Counted from the stretch's first letter, positions 27,699 through 37,169 are shown. The stretch: DNA of 64,000 nucleotides from Niastella koreensis GR20-10 (GCF_000246855.1 NC_016609.1:7080744-7144743); one strand, 5' to 3'. Made by a program: numbers and translations. Notes: generated from the sequence alone by a model not told the origin.

Positions 27699-27719
27699 GC
27701 AAATATAAAACCGCATTGG

Positions 27720-28091
27720 TTATTTCTTTAATGCATCTCTTATTTCGCGCAATAAAATTATATCCTCGGGAGTAGCTGCAGGTGCCGCTTCTTCTTTTTT
27801 CTTGAACCGGTTTATGCCTTTCACAATCAGGAACAGTATAAAGGCCACTATTATAAAATTAAGTATTGCCGATAGGAAGAGGCCTACTTTAACAGTTCCG
27901 AACCAAACTAACTTGTCCAGGTCCTTCATATTAGTTGCCTCCAACGCCGGTTTTAATAACAGCGGGGTAATAACATCATCAACCAACGAACTAACAATTT
28001 TACTAAAAGCGGCGCCAATGATAACACCAATTGCCAGGTCAACTACGTTGCCCTTCATGGCAAACTCTTTAAATTCTTTCATCATACCCAT
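27720..28091 (-). CDS. mscL: Large-conductance mechanosensitive channel
   Basis: MscL opens under membrane tension to release solutes during hypo-osmotic shock. The 123 residues give the standard plan: an amphipathic N-terminal helix ([26 protein letters not shown], seen as a pattern), TM1, a periplasmic loop with a short insert, TM2 (about 72-92) and a C-terminal helical bundle segment ([15 protein letters not shown]). The start could be either Met1 or Met3. Single gene. Confidence 0.95.
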   Translation of the reverse strand: MGMMKEFKEFAMKGNVVDLAIGVIIGAAFSKIVSSLVDDVITPLLLKPALEATNMKDLDKLVWFGTVKVGLFLSAILNFIIVAFILFLIVKGINRFKKKEEAAPAATPEDIILLREIRDALKK

Positions 28092-28185
28092 AAAAAATAG
28101 TTTTAGTTGTTATTGATGGTTAGATATTTACAACTAATATATTAATTTTTTAAACCATTAGCTTCAACCGTACAATAATTCCCCA

Positions 28186-28935
28186 TTAACCTTTTTTCAA
28201 CCCGGGGAATTTCATATCCAGTTTTTCCAGTGTTTTTAATAAGGCGCTGGCTATAATATGTTCTTTATACCAGTTTTGATCGGCGGGTACAATAGTCCAG
28301 GGCACATCGTTACAATGCTCAAAACAATCCTCATAAGCCGCCATGTAATCGTCCCACAATTTCGCTTCTTCAAAATCTCTTTCGTTGTACTTCCATTGTT
28401 TGGTAACGTCGTGGATGCGTTCCTGCAAGCGTTCCTGTTGCTCTTCGGGGGAGATATGCAGGTAGAATTTCAGGATATGGGTATCGTTATGCTCCTGCAA
28501 TAACTGCTCAAAATCATTAATGGCCTTCATGCGCTTTTTGGCGGTTTTATCGTCTATCATTTTATGCACCCTGGTCACCAGTATGTCTTCGTAATGCGAA
28601 CGGTTAAACAACTGGATCATCCCCTTGGCCGGAACTGCTGCATGTATACGCCATAAAAAATCATGACTCAGTTCTACGGAAGTTGGCACCTTGAACGAGT
28701 GCACGTTTACACCCTGGGGGTTCATGCTGGTAAACACCTTTCTTACAAGGCCGTCTTTCCCACTGGCATCCATGCCCTGTAAAATCACCAGTATCGAATG
28801 CTTCGATTCGGCATAGAGTAAATTCTGCAGTTCGTCAAGCTTGGCCAGTATAGCGGCTGTCTTCTCTTTTGTTTCTTCTTTGTCCCAGTCTTTGGGCGCC
28901 CGGGTACTGATCTCCTTCAGTTTTATATTAGCCAT
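28186..28935 (-). CDS. ppk2: PPK2 family polyphosphate:nucleotide phosphotransferase
   Basis: PPK2 enzymes use polyphosphate to phosphorylate nucleoside mono- or diphosphates. The 249 residues contain the Walker A loop GMDASGKDG (about 54-62), the lid motif with Arg in RSHYEDILVTRVH and the downstream RIHDVTKQWKYNERDFEEA region. The short single-domain form fits class I or III. Which substrate (AMP or ADP) is used cannot be read here. It is divergent from the DMT transporter with a 66-bp shared promoter region. Confidence 0.88.
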   Translation of the reverse strand: MANIKLKEISTRAPKDWDKEETKEKTAAILAKLDELQNLLYAESKHSILVILQGMDASGKDGLVRKVFTSMNPQGVNVHSFKVPTSVELSHDFLWRIHAAVPAKGMIQLFNRSHYEDILVTRVHKMIDDKTAKKRMKAINDFEQLLQEHNDTHILKFYLHISPEEQQERLQERIHDVTKQWKYNERDFEEAKLWDDYMAAYEDCFEHCNDVPWTIVPADQNWYKEHIIASALLKTLEKLDMKFPGLKKG

Positions 28936-29001
28936 GAAAATATGTTTAATTCAAATTATTACATTTCAAAGTTAATACCTGATTTTTGAACAAATATTTG
29001 C

Positions 29002-29901
29002 ATGTCAGCTTACCGGGGAGTCCTTATCAATGGAATTGTTTTTGCGGCACTTTGCATCATCTGGGGAAGTTCTTTTATCCTGATGAAAGAAGGGATAAAA
29101 CATTTAACTCCTTACCAGGTGGCCACCATCCGCATCCTCAGTGCGGGGATAGTGCTCTTGCCGGTAGCTATCCGGCTATGGAAAAATATTCCACCCAACA
29201 AGCTGGGCTATGTTTTTTTATCGGGGGTATTAGGAAGTTTCTTTCCCGCTTATCTGTTCTGCATTGCCGAAACAAAGATCGACAGCAGCCTGGCCGGGTT
29301 CCTTAATTCACTCACGCCGGTTTTTACCATTTTTACCGGTCTGTTGTTCTTTGGCCAGGTATTTCAACTGCACAAATTAATCGGGGTGCTGATCGCCATC
29401 AGTGGCATGCTGGTAATGCTTTTTGCCAAAGGCAGTATCAATATGCAATACCTCTCCTACTCCTGTTTTGCGTTAGTAGCAACTATTTTATATGGGTTGA
29501 ATATAAACCTGGTTGGCCGTCATTTACATGAAGTTGGTTCCCTGGCTGTGGTGGCGGTAAGCTTTGCGATGTTGTTGCTGCCCTGTTTAATAATTCTTTG
29601 GCTCACCGGTTATTTTTCCCTGCCCCTCACCCAAACGGGCGTACTGTTTTCAAGTGGTGCTTCTTCGGTTTTAGGCATTATGGGAACAGCTGTGGCCACT
29701 ATCCTTTTTTATATTCTTATAAAACGTTCCAGTGGTTTGTTTGCCTCTATGGTCACCTATGGTATTCCATTTATTGCTTTATCGTGGGGCGTACTGGCGG
29801 GAGAAACGATTAATGGATGGCAAATACTGGGATTGGTAATAATTCTTGCGGGGGTATATGTTACTACGAGATGGAAGGCATTGAATAAAAATAAAATGTA
29901 G
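29002..29901 (+). CDS. DMT superfamily (EamA) transporter
   Basis: A 299-residue inner-membrane protein with ten predicted helices arranged as two EamA repeats. The first repeat begins AALCIIWGSSFILMKEG and the second near residue 148. Typical substrates of the family are amino acids and other metabolites exported by proton exchange; none can be assigned. The stop codon overlaps an ATTCAAA-type heptamer island. The gene stands alone between divergent ppk2 and convergent frr. Confidence 0.88.
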   Translation: MSAYRGVLINGIVFAALCIIWGSSFILMKEGIKHLTPYQVATIRILSAGIVLLPVAIRLWKNIPPNKLGYVFLSGVLGSFFPAYLFCIAETKIDSSLAGFLNSLTPVFTIFTGLLFFGQVFQLHKLIGVLIAISGMLVMLFAKGSINMQYLSYSCFALVATILYGLNINLVGRHLHEVGSLAVVAVSFAMLLLPCLIILWLTGYFSLPLTQTGVLFSSGASSVLGIMGTAVATILFYILIKRSSGLFASMVTYGIPFIALSWGVLAGETINGWQILGLVIILAGVYVTTRWKALNKNKM

Positions 29902-29961
29902 AATTTTGAAGTGAATTGATTTCTACATTCAAAATTCTACATTCGATATTCAACATTTTAA
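29897..29961. repeat. Inverted heptamer island pair between the DMT transporter and frr
   Basis: Three units at 29898-29918 and five units of ATTCNNN type at 29927-29961 flank the convergent stop codons. A perfect 14-bp inverted repeat, TGTAGAATTTTGAA (29897-29910) with TTCAAAATTCTACA (29928-29941), results. It may terminate both genes. Confidence 0.85.
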
Positions 29962-30521
29962 ACGGTCATAATTTCTTTCTCTTTCGCTGCCAGGTGTTTA
30001 TCAACCAGCGCAATGTAGCGGTCGGTAGTTTCCTGGATGTTCTTTTCAGCATCCTTGCACACGTCTTCGCTTAACCCGTTCTTTTGTAATTTTTTCACCC
30101 CTTCCATAGCATCGCGGCGGATGTTGCGGATGGCTACTTTTGAATGCTCACCTTCACCCTGAGCTCTTTTCACCAGTTCTTTACGCCTTTCCTCGGTTAA
30201 AGGCGGCATAAACAACCTGATCATATTTCCATCATTCTGGGGGTTAATGCCAATATTGGCGGCAATAATGGCCCGCTCAATGGGCTGAAGCATATTTTTT
30301 TCCCAGGGCTGAATGGTTAAGGTGCGCGCATCGGCTACCGAAACATTTCCAACCTGGCTAATTAATGTAGGCGTTCCATAATAATCTACTACAATGCCGT
30401 CAACCAGGTTTGGGTGGGCTTTACCGGCACGTACTTTTACTAATTCCGATTCCAGGTGACTAATGGCTTTATCCATGTTCTCCTGGGCTGATTCCGTAAT
30501 AATATTTAATTCATCTGACAT
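29958..30521 (-). CDS. frr: Ribosome recycling factor
   Basis: RRF splits post-termination ribosomes with EF-G. The 187 residues show the three-helix bundle pattern with HLESELVKVRAGKAHPNLVDGI, the beta-sandwich domain (about 32-105) and PPLTEERRKELVKRAQGEGE. Nothing is unusual. The usual neighbour pyrH is not in this window. The gene upstream on the same strand is the WecA/MraY-like transferase, 80 bp away. Confidence 0.96.
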   Translation of the reverse strand: MSDELNIITESAQENMDKAISHLESELVKVRAGKAHPNLVDGIVVDYYGTPTLISQVGNVSVADARTLTIQPWEKNMLQPIERAIIAANIGINPQNDGNMIRLFMPPLTEERRKELVKRAQGEGEHSKVAIRNIRRDAMEGVKKLQKNGLSEDVCKDAEKNIQETTDRYIALVDKHLAAKEKEIMTV

Positions 30522-30601
30522 AGGAAGAAATATTAAATGCCTGCAAACCTACAAAATTTTTAGCTGGTGTATGGCTGGTCAGGCAATCAATGATATCTGT
30601 A

Positions 30602-31735
30602 TTAATTCTTATGTTCCAGAATGGTATCGGTAGTGAGGGGAACGATCTTGGAACTTTTCAGTTCTCCATCGGTCGCTTCCAGGGTTTTGGCAACATACAG
30701 GCGTGCGCGGGGCCGGGTATAGTATAAGGCCGCAATGCCGGCGAAGAATACGATCAGTATAGCCAGAATGATCCAGGTACAACCCAGGTTACGGCCTGCA
30801 TAAGCAGCCACTATAAACAGGATATTGATCGAAACCAGCGTAAGGGTTATAGACCGGTGTGAGTAACCTCTGTCGAGTAACAGGTGGTGAATGTGATTTC
30901 TATCCGGGCTAAAAGGTGAGCGGCGGTGAAAAGCCCGTATCGCAAATACGCGTAAGGTATCCATTAAAGGTATTACCAGGATGGCAACGCTGATGGCAGG
31001 TGATGCAATAACAGGAACTGCTATATCGGTTTGATTAGCTACGTTGATGAATTTCACCACCAGGATGGCGTTCACCAGGCCAATGAGCAGCGAGCCCGTA
31101 TCGCCCATGAATATTTTTGCCGGTTGAAAGTTGAAGATCAGGAAGGCCATCAGACTGCCGGCCAGTGAAAAGGCCAGGATCGAATATGGCAGCATGTTAA
31201 CCTGTAAGAAATAAAAACCAAAAACGGTAGAAGCCATTAACCCTAATGTACCCGCGAGGCCATCAATACCATCTATCAGATTAAAAGAGTTAATAATAAC
31301 GATGATGGTAAGGTAGGTTAATAACAGGCTGAACATTTCGGGCAACTCATGTATGCCCATAAAGCCATACATGCTTTTTATCTGAATGTTCCCTTTGTAA
31401 ATGATGAGGAAGGCAGCCAGTACCTGGCCAATGAACTTCTTGATAGGTGATATTACAAGAATATCATCTTTTAGGCCCAGGAAGAAGATCACAAAAGCTG
31501 CAGCAAAATAATATTGAAAGTCGGTTGCAGACTGGTAAGGAATGGCAATGAGACAAGCCAGCATAAACCCGGCAAAGATCCCAAGGCCTCCCAAAGAAGG
31601 AATAGGGCTTTGGTGCACTTTTCTTTCGTCAGGAATGTCAAATAATTTTTTCTGTTCTGCAACGGTAATAATTACCGGGATAGCTAAAAAGGTAATTGCG
31701 AATGAAATAGCTATAGAAAATAATACATCAAACAT
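30602..31735 (-). CDS. Polyprenyl-phosphate sugar-1-phosphate transferase (WecA/MraY family)
   Basis: A 377-residue inner-membrane protein with about eleven helices. It carries the family's cytoplasmic motifs: GLKDDILVISPIKK (Mg-binding Asp pair), NLIDGIDGLAG, GDTGSLLIGL and the basic HRRSPFSPDRNHIHHLL loop. It starts a lipid-linked polysaccharide such as O-antigen or teichoic-acid-like glycans by moving a HexNAc-1-phosphate onto undecaprenyl phosphate. It is more WecA/TagO-like than MraY because of the HIHH loop. No other glycan genes are adjacent. Confidence 0.88.
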   Translation of the reverse strand: MFDVLFSIAISFAITFLAIPVIITVAEQKKLFDIPDERKVHQSPIPSLGGLGIFAGFMLACLIAIPYQSATDFQYYFAAAFVIFFLGLKDDILVISPIKKFIGQVLAAFLIIYKGNIQIKSMYGFMGIHELPEMFSLLLTYLTIIVIINSFNLIDGIDGLAGTLGLMASTVFGFYFLQVNMLPYSILAFSLAGSLMAFLIFNFQPAKIFMGDTGSLLIGLVNAILVVKFINVANQTDIAVPVIASPAISVAILVIPLMDTLRVFAIRAFHRRSPFSPDRNHIHHLLLDRGYSHRSITLTLVSINILFIVAAYAGRNLGCTWIILAILIVFFAGIAALYYTRPRARLYVAKTLEATDGELKSSKIVPLTTDTILEHKN

Positions 31736-31926
31736 CAGCCTGATTTTGAGTCTTGGAATATAATACGTGCTACCAATCGGGCCGGTTGGGGCTCACACAC
31801 AACAAAGCACCGCAAATTACAGCGTATTTTCGGATTTCCAACCATAATAACACTTATCTTAATCAGGAAATCCCTATATAAAACGGCTTTTGATATAAAA
31901 ATATTGGGAAAGTTTAATTTGATTTA

Positions 31927-31956
31927 TTGATACAAAAAACAATTCCTGTAGTTTTG
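31927..31956 (+). promoter_or_regulatory. Bacteroidota-type promoter of the transketolase gene
   Basis: TTG at 31927-31929, 19 bp, then TAGTTTTG at 31949-31956 fit the TTTG/TAnnTTTG promoter well. This places the transcription start near 31962 and excludes the extended frame that begins in the -33 box. The true start is ATG 31978. Confidence 0.75.
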
Positions 31957-31977
31957 CACCCAAATTTTAATTGTGCT

Positions 31978-32814
31978 ATGCCAGCTTTAAAGGACATTGC
32001 TACACAAATTCGCAGGGATATCGTTCGTATGGTTCATGGCTGCGCCAGTGGCCACCCAGGGGGCTCATTAGGTTGCACCGAGTACTTTACTGCCTTATAC
32101 TTCAAGGTAATGAAGCATAATCCGCAGTTTGATATGGACGCTAAGAATGAAGATGTTTTCTTTTTATCAAACGGACATATTTCCCCGGTATTTTACTCAA
32201 CTTTGGCCCGCTCGGGTTATTTCGATGTAAAAGAACTGGCAACCTTTCGTAAAATCGACTCCCGCTTACAAGGTCACCCTACAACGCATGAGCACCTGCC
32301 CGGTATTCGCATAGCCTCCGGCTCGCTTGGCCAGGGTATGAGCGTAGGCATAGGCGCTGCTTTGACCAAAAAGCTCAATGGCGAAAATACAACAGTGTAC
32401 ACTTTACATGGCGATGGAGAGCTTGATGAAGGCCAGAACTGGGAAGCTATCATGTTTGCAGGCGCTAAAGGTGTTGATAACCTGATCTCAACTATTGACT
32501 GGAACGGTCAGCAAATTGACGGACCTACCGATAAAGTAATGAAACTGGGCGACCTCGGCGCTAAATTCGAAGCTTTTGGCTGGGATGTCATACGCCTTGA
32601 CAAAGGAAACGATGTGGATGCAGTAGTAGCAGGTTTGGAAGAAGCTAAAAAACATACCGGTAAAGGAAAGCCAGTAGTTGTTTTAATGAGAACAGTAATG
32701 GGCGCCGGTGTTGACTTCATGGAAGGCCACCACGAATGGCATGGTATCGCTCCTAACGATGAGCAACTGGCATCAGCCCTTGCTCAGTTACCAGAGACCC
32801 TTGGCGATTATTAA
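31978..32814 (+). CDS. Transketolase, N-terminal subunit
   Basis: This 278-residue protein is the thiamine-diphosphate-binding half of a split transketolase. It has the motifs CASGHPGGSLGCTEYFTALY, GSLGQGMSVGIGAAL and HGDGELDEGQNWEA...DWNGQQIDGP. A full enzyme needs the C-terminal half (pyrimidine and C-terminal domains), normally encoded directly downstream. Here a strong terminator follows after 22 bp and the next gene is unrelated, so the partner must be elsewhere in the genome. It acts in the pentose phosphate pathway. The start is set by the promoter. Confidence 0.93.
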   Translation: MPALKDIATQIRRDIVRMVHGCASGHPGGSLGCTEYFTALYFKVMKHNPQFDMDAKNEDVFFLSNGHISPVFYSTLARSGYFDVKELATFRKIDSRLQGHPTTHEHLPGIRIASGSLGQGMSVGIGAALTKKLNGENTTVYTLHGDGELDEGQNWEAIMFAGAKGVDNLISTIDWNGQQIDGPTDKVMKLGDLGAKFEAFGWDVIRLDKGNDVDAVVAGLEEAKKHTGKGKPVVVLMRTVMGAGVDFMEGHHEWHGIAPNDEQLASALAQLPETLGDY

Positions 32815-32835
32815 TAAGAAGCTTTAATATATTAA

Positions 32836-32867
32836 AAGCCCTCCCGACGCATCGGGAGGGCTTTTTG
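32836..32867 (+). terminator. Intrinsic terminator after the transketolase subunit
   Basis: A 12-bp perfect stem (AAGCCCTCCCGA with TCGGGAGGGCTT, loop CGCA) is followed by a short T run. It ends the transketolase unit before the next gene. Confidence 0.92.
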
Positions 32868-32930
32868 TTTGGTGTATGTTCAAATTCAGTACATTTATAA
32901 GTAGTTAAAAACGATATATGTGCTGCCGCA

Positions 32931-33488
32931 ATGGATTATAACGTAAAGATCATACCGAGTAAAACAGGAGATTATGTGCGGGTATACCTAACCCTGTCGG
33001 GTGGCCATATTGATCTGCATCCATTGCATGGGAAAGATGAGTTGGAAGAAAATATGGAGGCATGTGTGATCCTGGCAGATCATGGTTTTACAATAGAGAT
33101 GTTGCCCTTATTACATGCAGAAGAAGTAGAACTTAGAAAAAAGTTTTTGGCAGATGTATTCTGTAATAAAAATCCTGATGTACGAATAAATGGCCAACTC
33201 ATTGGAGATATAAAAACACCAGATAAAGATTTACCGATATCAAAACCGACAATTAGCAGGTTGATATTAAGTGCAGCAAAGCAAAAGGCTGATATCGCTA
33301 TTCTCAATCTGTGTGGACGGGATTATTCTTTTCAGGAAATTAAAAGAGGAATTGTTGGCGCATTACAACCTGATAGAAATAGAAGCATTTTGCTGGTATG
33401 GGTAATCACAAAGAGCGGGAACCTGTTTACAATTTCCAGAGAGATGATTTTCACTGATTCAATTTATGAGCGGCTTATTCACCTCTAA
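32931..33488 (+). CDS. Stand-alone protein resembling CdiA C-terminal (PD-(D/E)XK-like) toxin domains
   Basis: I do not recognise a named family with certainty. The 185 residues lack a signal peptide and membrane segments. The middle reads NPDVRINGQLIGDIKTP, a pattern like the PD-(D/E)XK nuclease core (Asp...Asp-Ile-Lys), and is followed by SKPTISRLILSAAKQKADIAI and then LNLCGRDYSFQEI. This order (acidic core, hydrophobic helix with KQ, then hydrophobic strand) is typical of CdiA-C tRNase-type domains. No secretion domain and no immunity gene are next to it. It could be a toxin, an orphan cargo domain or a conjugative-element protein. Confidence 0.5.
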   Translation: MDYNVKIIPSKTGDYVRVYLTLSGGHIDLHPLHGKDELEENMEACVILADHGFTIEMLPLLHAEEVELRKKFLADVFCNKNPDVRINGQLIGDIKTPDKDLPISKPTISRLILSAAKQKADIAILNLCGRDYSFQEIKRGIVGALQPDRNRSILLVWVITKSGNLFTISREMIFTDSIYERLIHL

Positions 33489-33497
33489 AAACTGGGC

Positions 33498-33528
33498 GGC
33501 CGGTTACCCCTTAAGAGTAACCGGCCGT
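33498..33528. other. Perfect 11-bp GC-rich hairpin
   Basis: CGGCCGGTTAC pairs with GTAACCGGCCG around a 9-nt loop, 10 bp after the stop codon of the CdiA-C-like gene. There is no T run, so termination would have to be factor-assisted or the hairpin protects the RNA end. Confidence 0.7.
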
Positions 33529-33644
33529 CAGCGGGAGCAGCGGGCCGCAACCCTCTGCACAACAAATATATGATTTTTTACAAATAAGTAATCCCCCCTG
33601 AAACATTTTTTCTTCGCCCACATATAACCCTAACCCTCAACTTC

Positions 33645-34868
33645 TTAACTCCTCAATTCAATTGGCTGCAGCGCTGCCCGGCGCGAAGGGAGCCAGGAAG
33701 CCAGGAAGGCTACGAGCGATACAGTCAACAATACAAGCAGAAAATCAGTAGCAACTATTTGTACAGGATAGTAATCAATTAAAAAGGTACCGCCCTGGAT
33801 AGCAATAATTTTATACCGCACCTGAGCCCAGCAAAAGACCACCGCCAATATTACCCCGCCCACACAACCAATACCTGCTAACAGCAATCCCTCCGTTAAA
33901 AAAATCTTTTGTATCAGCTTATTAGTGGCGCCCATCGATTTCAATACTTGGATATCTTTTTGTTTTTCCATTACCAGCATGGTTAAACTGCCTATCATGG
34001 TAAAGGCGGCAACGATCAACATGAGGGTTAAAATGCCATAGATGGCCCATTTTTCCAGGCTCATCACGCTGTACAGGCTTTGATTTTGTTCGTACTTCGT
34101 TTCTACCGAATAGGTTACTCCCAGTAGTTGCTGTATCTCTTTCTGTACTTTTTTATCATCTGCGCCGGCATTCAACGCCACTTCAAGATCGCTGTATTCA
34201 TCAGGTTTCAATCCCATTAACCCCTTCATAAAATCGAGATTGGTAATGGCGTATTGATTATCGATATCCTGTTGGATCAGAAATGTACCGGAGGTAACGA
34301 TCTTGGCTGCCTGTACCGACTGATAAGGATCAGCTGCATTGAAATTCATCCCGCGCTTAAACGCATATACTGAAAGCGGATAAAGATATTTGTCGCTTTC
34401 AATGCCCACGGCATTTTCAACCCCGTTACCCAATACCAGCGACGGTTCATCTGCACTACCGGTTTGAAAATTACCCCGGATCAGTTTTTGCGCCACACCC
34501 GAAACCGACTCATACGAGGTATCAACTCCTTTGAGATTAACGGGCACAACCACATCGCCATTTATAAGCAGGGTTTTTTCTTCTGCCACCAGGCTATAGG
34601 CACGCACGCCTTTTACCGCAGCAATTTTTTGCAACTGCTGTGGTGTAAGCACAATGGTCTTGCCGGTTTTGGCAGCAATCTTTATATCGGGATAGAAAGA
34701 AGAATACAACGATTTTACCAACCCTTCAAATCCGTTGAACACACTCAGTACTACAATAAAAGCAAACGTAATACCCATAATAGCAGCAATGCTTACCCAC
34801 GCAATTACATTGATGGCATTGGTGCTTTTTTTTGCTTTAAAATATCGCCAGGCAAAGAGAAAGTTCAA
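33645..34868 (-). CDS. LolC/LolE-like FtsX-family permease
   Basis: A 407-residue protein with the MacB/FtsX topology: one N-terminal helix (about 20-42), a large periplasmic domain (about 45-265) and three C-terminal helices. The start MNFLFAWRYFKAKKSTNAINVIAWVS and the late LKSMGATNKLIQKIFLTEG loop are typical of lipoprotein-releasing permeases that pair with an ATPase (LolD). No ATPase gene is adjacent. It lies 30 bp downstream of rbfA, so both are likely cotranscribed. Confidence 0.87.
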   Translation of the reverse strand: MNFLFAWRYFKAKKSTNAINVIAWVSIAAIMGITFAFIVVLSVFNGFEGLVKSLYSSFYPDIKIAAKTGKTIVLTPQQLQKIAAVKGVRAYSLVAEEKTLLINGDVVVPVNLKGVDTSYESVSGVAQKLIRGNFQTGSADEPSLVLGNGVENAVGIESDKYLYPLSVYAFKRGMNFNAADPYQSVQAAKIVTSGTFLIQQDIDNQYAITNLDFMKGLMGLKPDEYSDLEVALNAGADDKKVQKEIQQLLGVTYSVETKYEQNQSLYSVMSLEKWAIYGILTLMLIVAAFTMIGSLTMLVMEKQKDIQVLKSMGATNKLIQKIFLTEGLLLAGIGCVGGVILAVVFCWAQVRYKIIAIQGGTFLIDYYPVQIVATDFLLVLLTVSLVAFLASWLPSRRAALQPIELRS

Positions 34869-34898
34869 TAGTATGTGTTTTGGGTACTATAATCTGTT

Positions 34899-35270
34899 CT
34901 ATTGTTTATTCTTATCGTCGTCTGGATTGATCTTCTTAAACAGTTCCTCCATTTTAAACACATGGTCCAGCGTATCGTCGATGAAGAACTTCAGTTCGGG
35001 CATGCGCCGTAACTGTTTGGCCACGCGGGCGGTAAGCTCTCTTTTTATTTCCCAGCTTCTTTCCTCGATCTTTTTCAGGGTGCTGTCGGCATCCTTTACC
35101 TGAAACAAACTCAGGTATACGCGGGCTTCCAGCAGGTCGGGCGTAAGCTTTACGGATGATATGGATACCATACCGCCATCGATCATCCCCAGCCCCAATC
35201 GCTGAAAAACTAAATTTAATTCTTCGTTTAATAAACTTCCCACCTGTTTTTGGCGTTTCCCTTCTTGCAT
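34899..35270 (-). CDS. rbfA: Ribosome-binding factor A
   Basis: RbfA is a small KH-fold protein that helps mature the 30S subunit by binding 16S rRNA. The 123 residues contain the usual N-terminal KQVGSLLNEELNLVFQ helix, SVKLTPDLLEARVYLS strand region and ELTARVAKQLRRMPELKFFIDDTLDH. A short charged tail follows. It is the first gene of a two-gene unit with the LolC/E-like permease, divergent from the ABC exporter. Confidence 0.93.
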   Translation of the reverse strand: MQEGKRQKQVGSLLNEELNLVFQRLGLGMIDGGMVSISSVKLTPDLLEARVYLSLFQVKDADSTLKKIEERSWEIKRELTARVAKQLRRMPELKFFIDDTLDHVFKMEELFKKINPDDDKNKQ

Positions 35271-35337
35271 TTCCTTAACGGTTTAATAGCCGTAAAATTA
35301 GTTACTTTGCACCGTTTACTCATTATTTAACTGATTC

Positions 35338-37167
35338 ATGAAGCGATTTTCAAGGATTTTCTTTTACCTCCGGGACCAGAAGAGCAGGATTGTAGGGTAC
35401 CTCGTTTTCAACCTGTTATCTATCATTTTCTCGCTGGTTTCGCTGGCAATGCTGGCACCTTTCTTAAAATTGTTATTTTCCAACGAGCCTCCGCTTAAAG
35501 TAAGGCCGCCCGTTGCCTGGAACTCCGAGGGGCTTATGAACCAGTTGAAATATGGATTATCATATCTCATCATTCATTACGGCTATACCCAGGCCCTGAT
35601 CGCCATCTGTGTTTCCATCCTCATATCCATATTATTAAAAAACCTTTTCTTATACCTTGGTTTCCGCATGCTTATTCCGCTGCGTAACCGCATAATGACC
35701 AACTTCCGGGAAGACCTGTACAACAAGATCCTGGTACTGCCCGTAAGCTATTTTACCGATCAGCGCAAAGGCGATATAATGTCGCGCATGAGCAACGACA
35801 TGAACGAGATAGAATGGAGTATTGTTGGCGCCCTGGAAGGATTGATAAAAGATCCCCTGAACATTATTATAGTACTGGCTTCATTGATCTTCTTAAGTCC
35901 CGGGTTGTCCCTGGTAATGCTGGTATTGTTACCTGTTGCCGGGTTTATCCTGGGCAAGGTGAGCAAGAGCCTGAAAAGACAATCAGGCGAGGCGCAGGAA
36001 GAACAGGGACTGATGTTAAGTATTCTCGATGAAACCCTGGGTGGCCTGCGGGTGGTAAAAGCCTTCAACGCAGAACAACTGATGCGTGACCGCTTTTTTG
36101 GCACCAACCACCGGCTGAACAAACTGCGCATCCAAATGGCATTCAAACGCGACCTGGCCTCTCCCATGTCGGAATTCCTGGGCGTAATGATCTTTTGCTG
36201 TATCCTGCTTATTGGCGGGTACATGGTATTTAACAAGGGAGTGTTTGGGGTAAACCTGGCGCCTGAAGCCTTCATTACCTACCTTTCTTTGTTTTACCAG
36301 ATCATTCAACCCGCAAAATCACTCTCCCAGGGATTTTATAACATGCGCCGGGGCGCTGCCGCCATAGACCGGGTTGAAGAGGTATTAACCGCACCGGTGA
36401 CCGTGAAGGAAGCTGAAAATCCCCGCCAACTGCAGACCTTCGGCAGCAAGATCGAATTCAAAAATGTAACCTTCAAATACGACGACATCACCATTCTTGA
36501 TAACATTAACCTTACTATTGAAAAGGGTAAAACGGTTGCCTTTGTAGGTTCATCCGGCGCCGGTAAGAGTACCCTGGCCGACCTGGTACCGCGTTTTCAT
36601 GATGCCACTACCGGTGAGCTGTTGATAGATGGCGTTAGCATTAAGGAATACTCATTGCTGTCGTTGCGCGATCAAATGGGTATTGTAACCCAGGAGCCCA
36701 TCCTGTTCAACGATACCATTGCCGCCAACATTTCCCTGGGCAATCCTGTTGCCAATATTGCTGAAATTGAGCAGGCTGCCCGTGTGGCCAATGCCCACGA
36801 TTTCATCATGAAAAAAGAAGAGAACTATCAAACCAATATAGGTGACCGCGGCAGTAAACTAAGTGGTGGCGAACGCCAGCGCCTTACCATTGCCCGGGCC
36901 GTTTTAAAAAACCCGCCCATACTTATTCTCGACGAAGCCACTTCCTCATTGGATACGGAAAGCGAGCGCCTGGTTCAGGATGCCATCAATAAAATGATGG
37001 AAAACCGTACGAGCATCGTGATCGCTCACCGGTTAAGCACCATCCGCCACGCCGATGAGATAATCGTATTGCAAAAGGGTAAGATTGTAGAACGGGGTAC
37101 GCACGATACGTTAATTGGCATGAATGGTTTTTATAGGAAATTAGTTGATATGCAGGAAGTTAAATAA
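35338..37167 (+). CDS. MsbA-like ABC exporter (fused permease and ATPase)
   Basis: A 609-residue half-transporter that works as a homodimer. Six transmembrane helices fill residues 15-325. The ATPase domain shows Walker A GSSGAGKST, the Q-loop in MGIVTQEP, signature LSGGERQR, Walker B ILILDEATSSLD and the H-loop IAHRLST. It most resembles lipid A/lipid flippases of the MsbA class, but the substrate cannot be fixed from sequence. A heptamer island of type CAGGTTC begins 3 bp after the stop codon. Confidence 0.9.
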   Translation: MKRFSRIFFYLRDQKSRIVGYLVFNLLSIIFSLVSLAMLAPFLKLLFSNEPPLKVRPPVAWNSEGLMNQLKYGLSYLIIHYGYTQALIAICVSILISILLKNLFLYLGFRMLIPLRNRIMTNFREDLYNKILVLPVSYFTDQRKGDIMSRMSNDMNEIEWSIVGALEGLIKDPLNIIIVLASLIFLSPGLSLVMLVLLPVAGFILGKVSKSLKRQSGEAQEEQGLMLSILDETLGGLRVVKAFNAEQLMRDRFFGTNHRLNKLRIQMAFKRDLASPMSEFLGVMIFCCILLIGGYMVFNKGVFGVNLAPEAFITYLSLFYQIIQPAKSLSQGFYNMRRGAAAIDRVEEVLTAPVTVKEAENPRQLQTFGSKIEFKNVTFKYDDITILDNINLTIEKGKTVAFVGSSGAGKSTLADLVPRFHDATTGELLIDGVSIKEYSLLSLRDQMGIVTQEPILFNDTIAANISLGNPVANIAEIEQAARVANAHDFIMKKEENYQTNIGDRGSKLSGGERQRLTIARAVLKNPPILILDEATSSLDTESERLVQDAINKMMENRTSIVIAHRLSTIRHADEIIVLQKGKIVERGTHDTLIGMNGFYRKLVDMQEVK

Positions 37168-37169
37168 GT

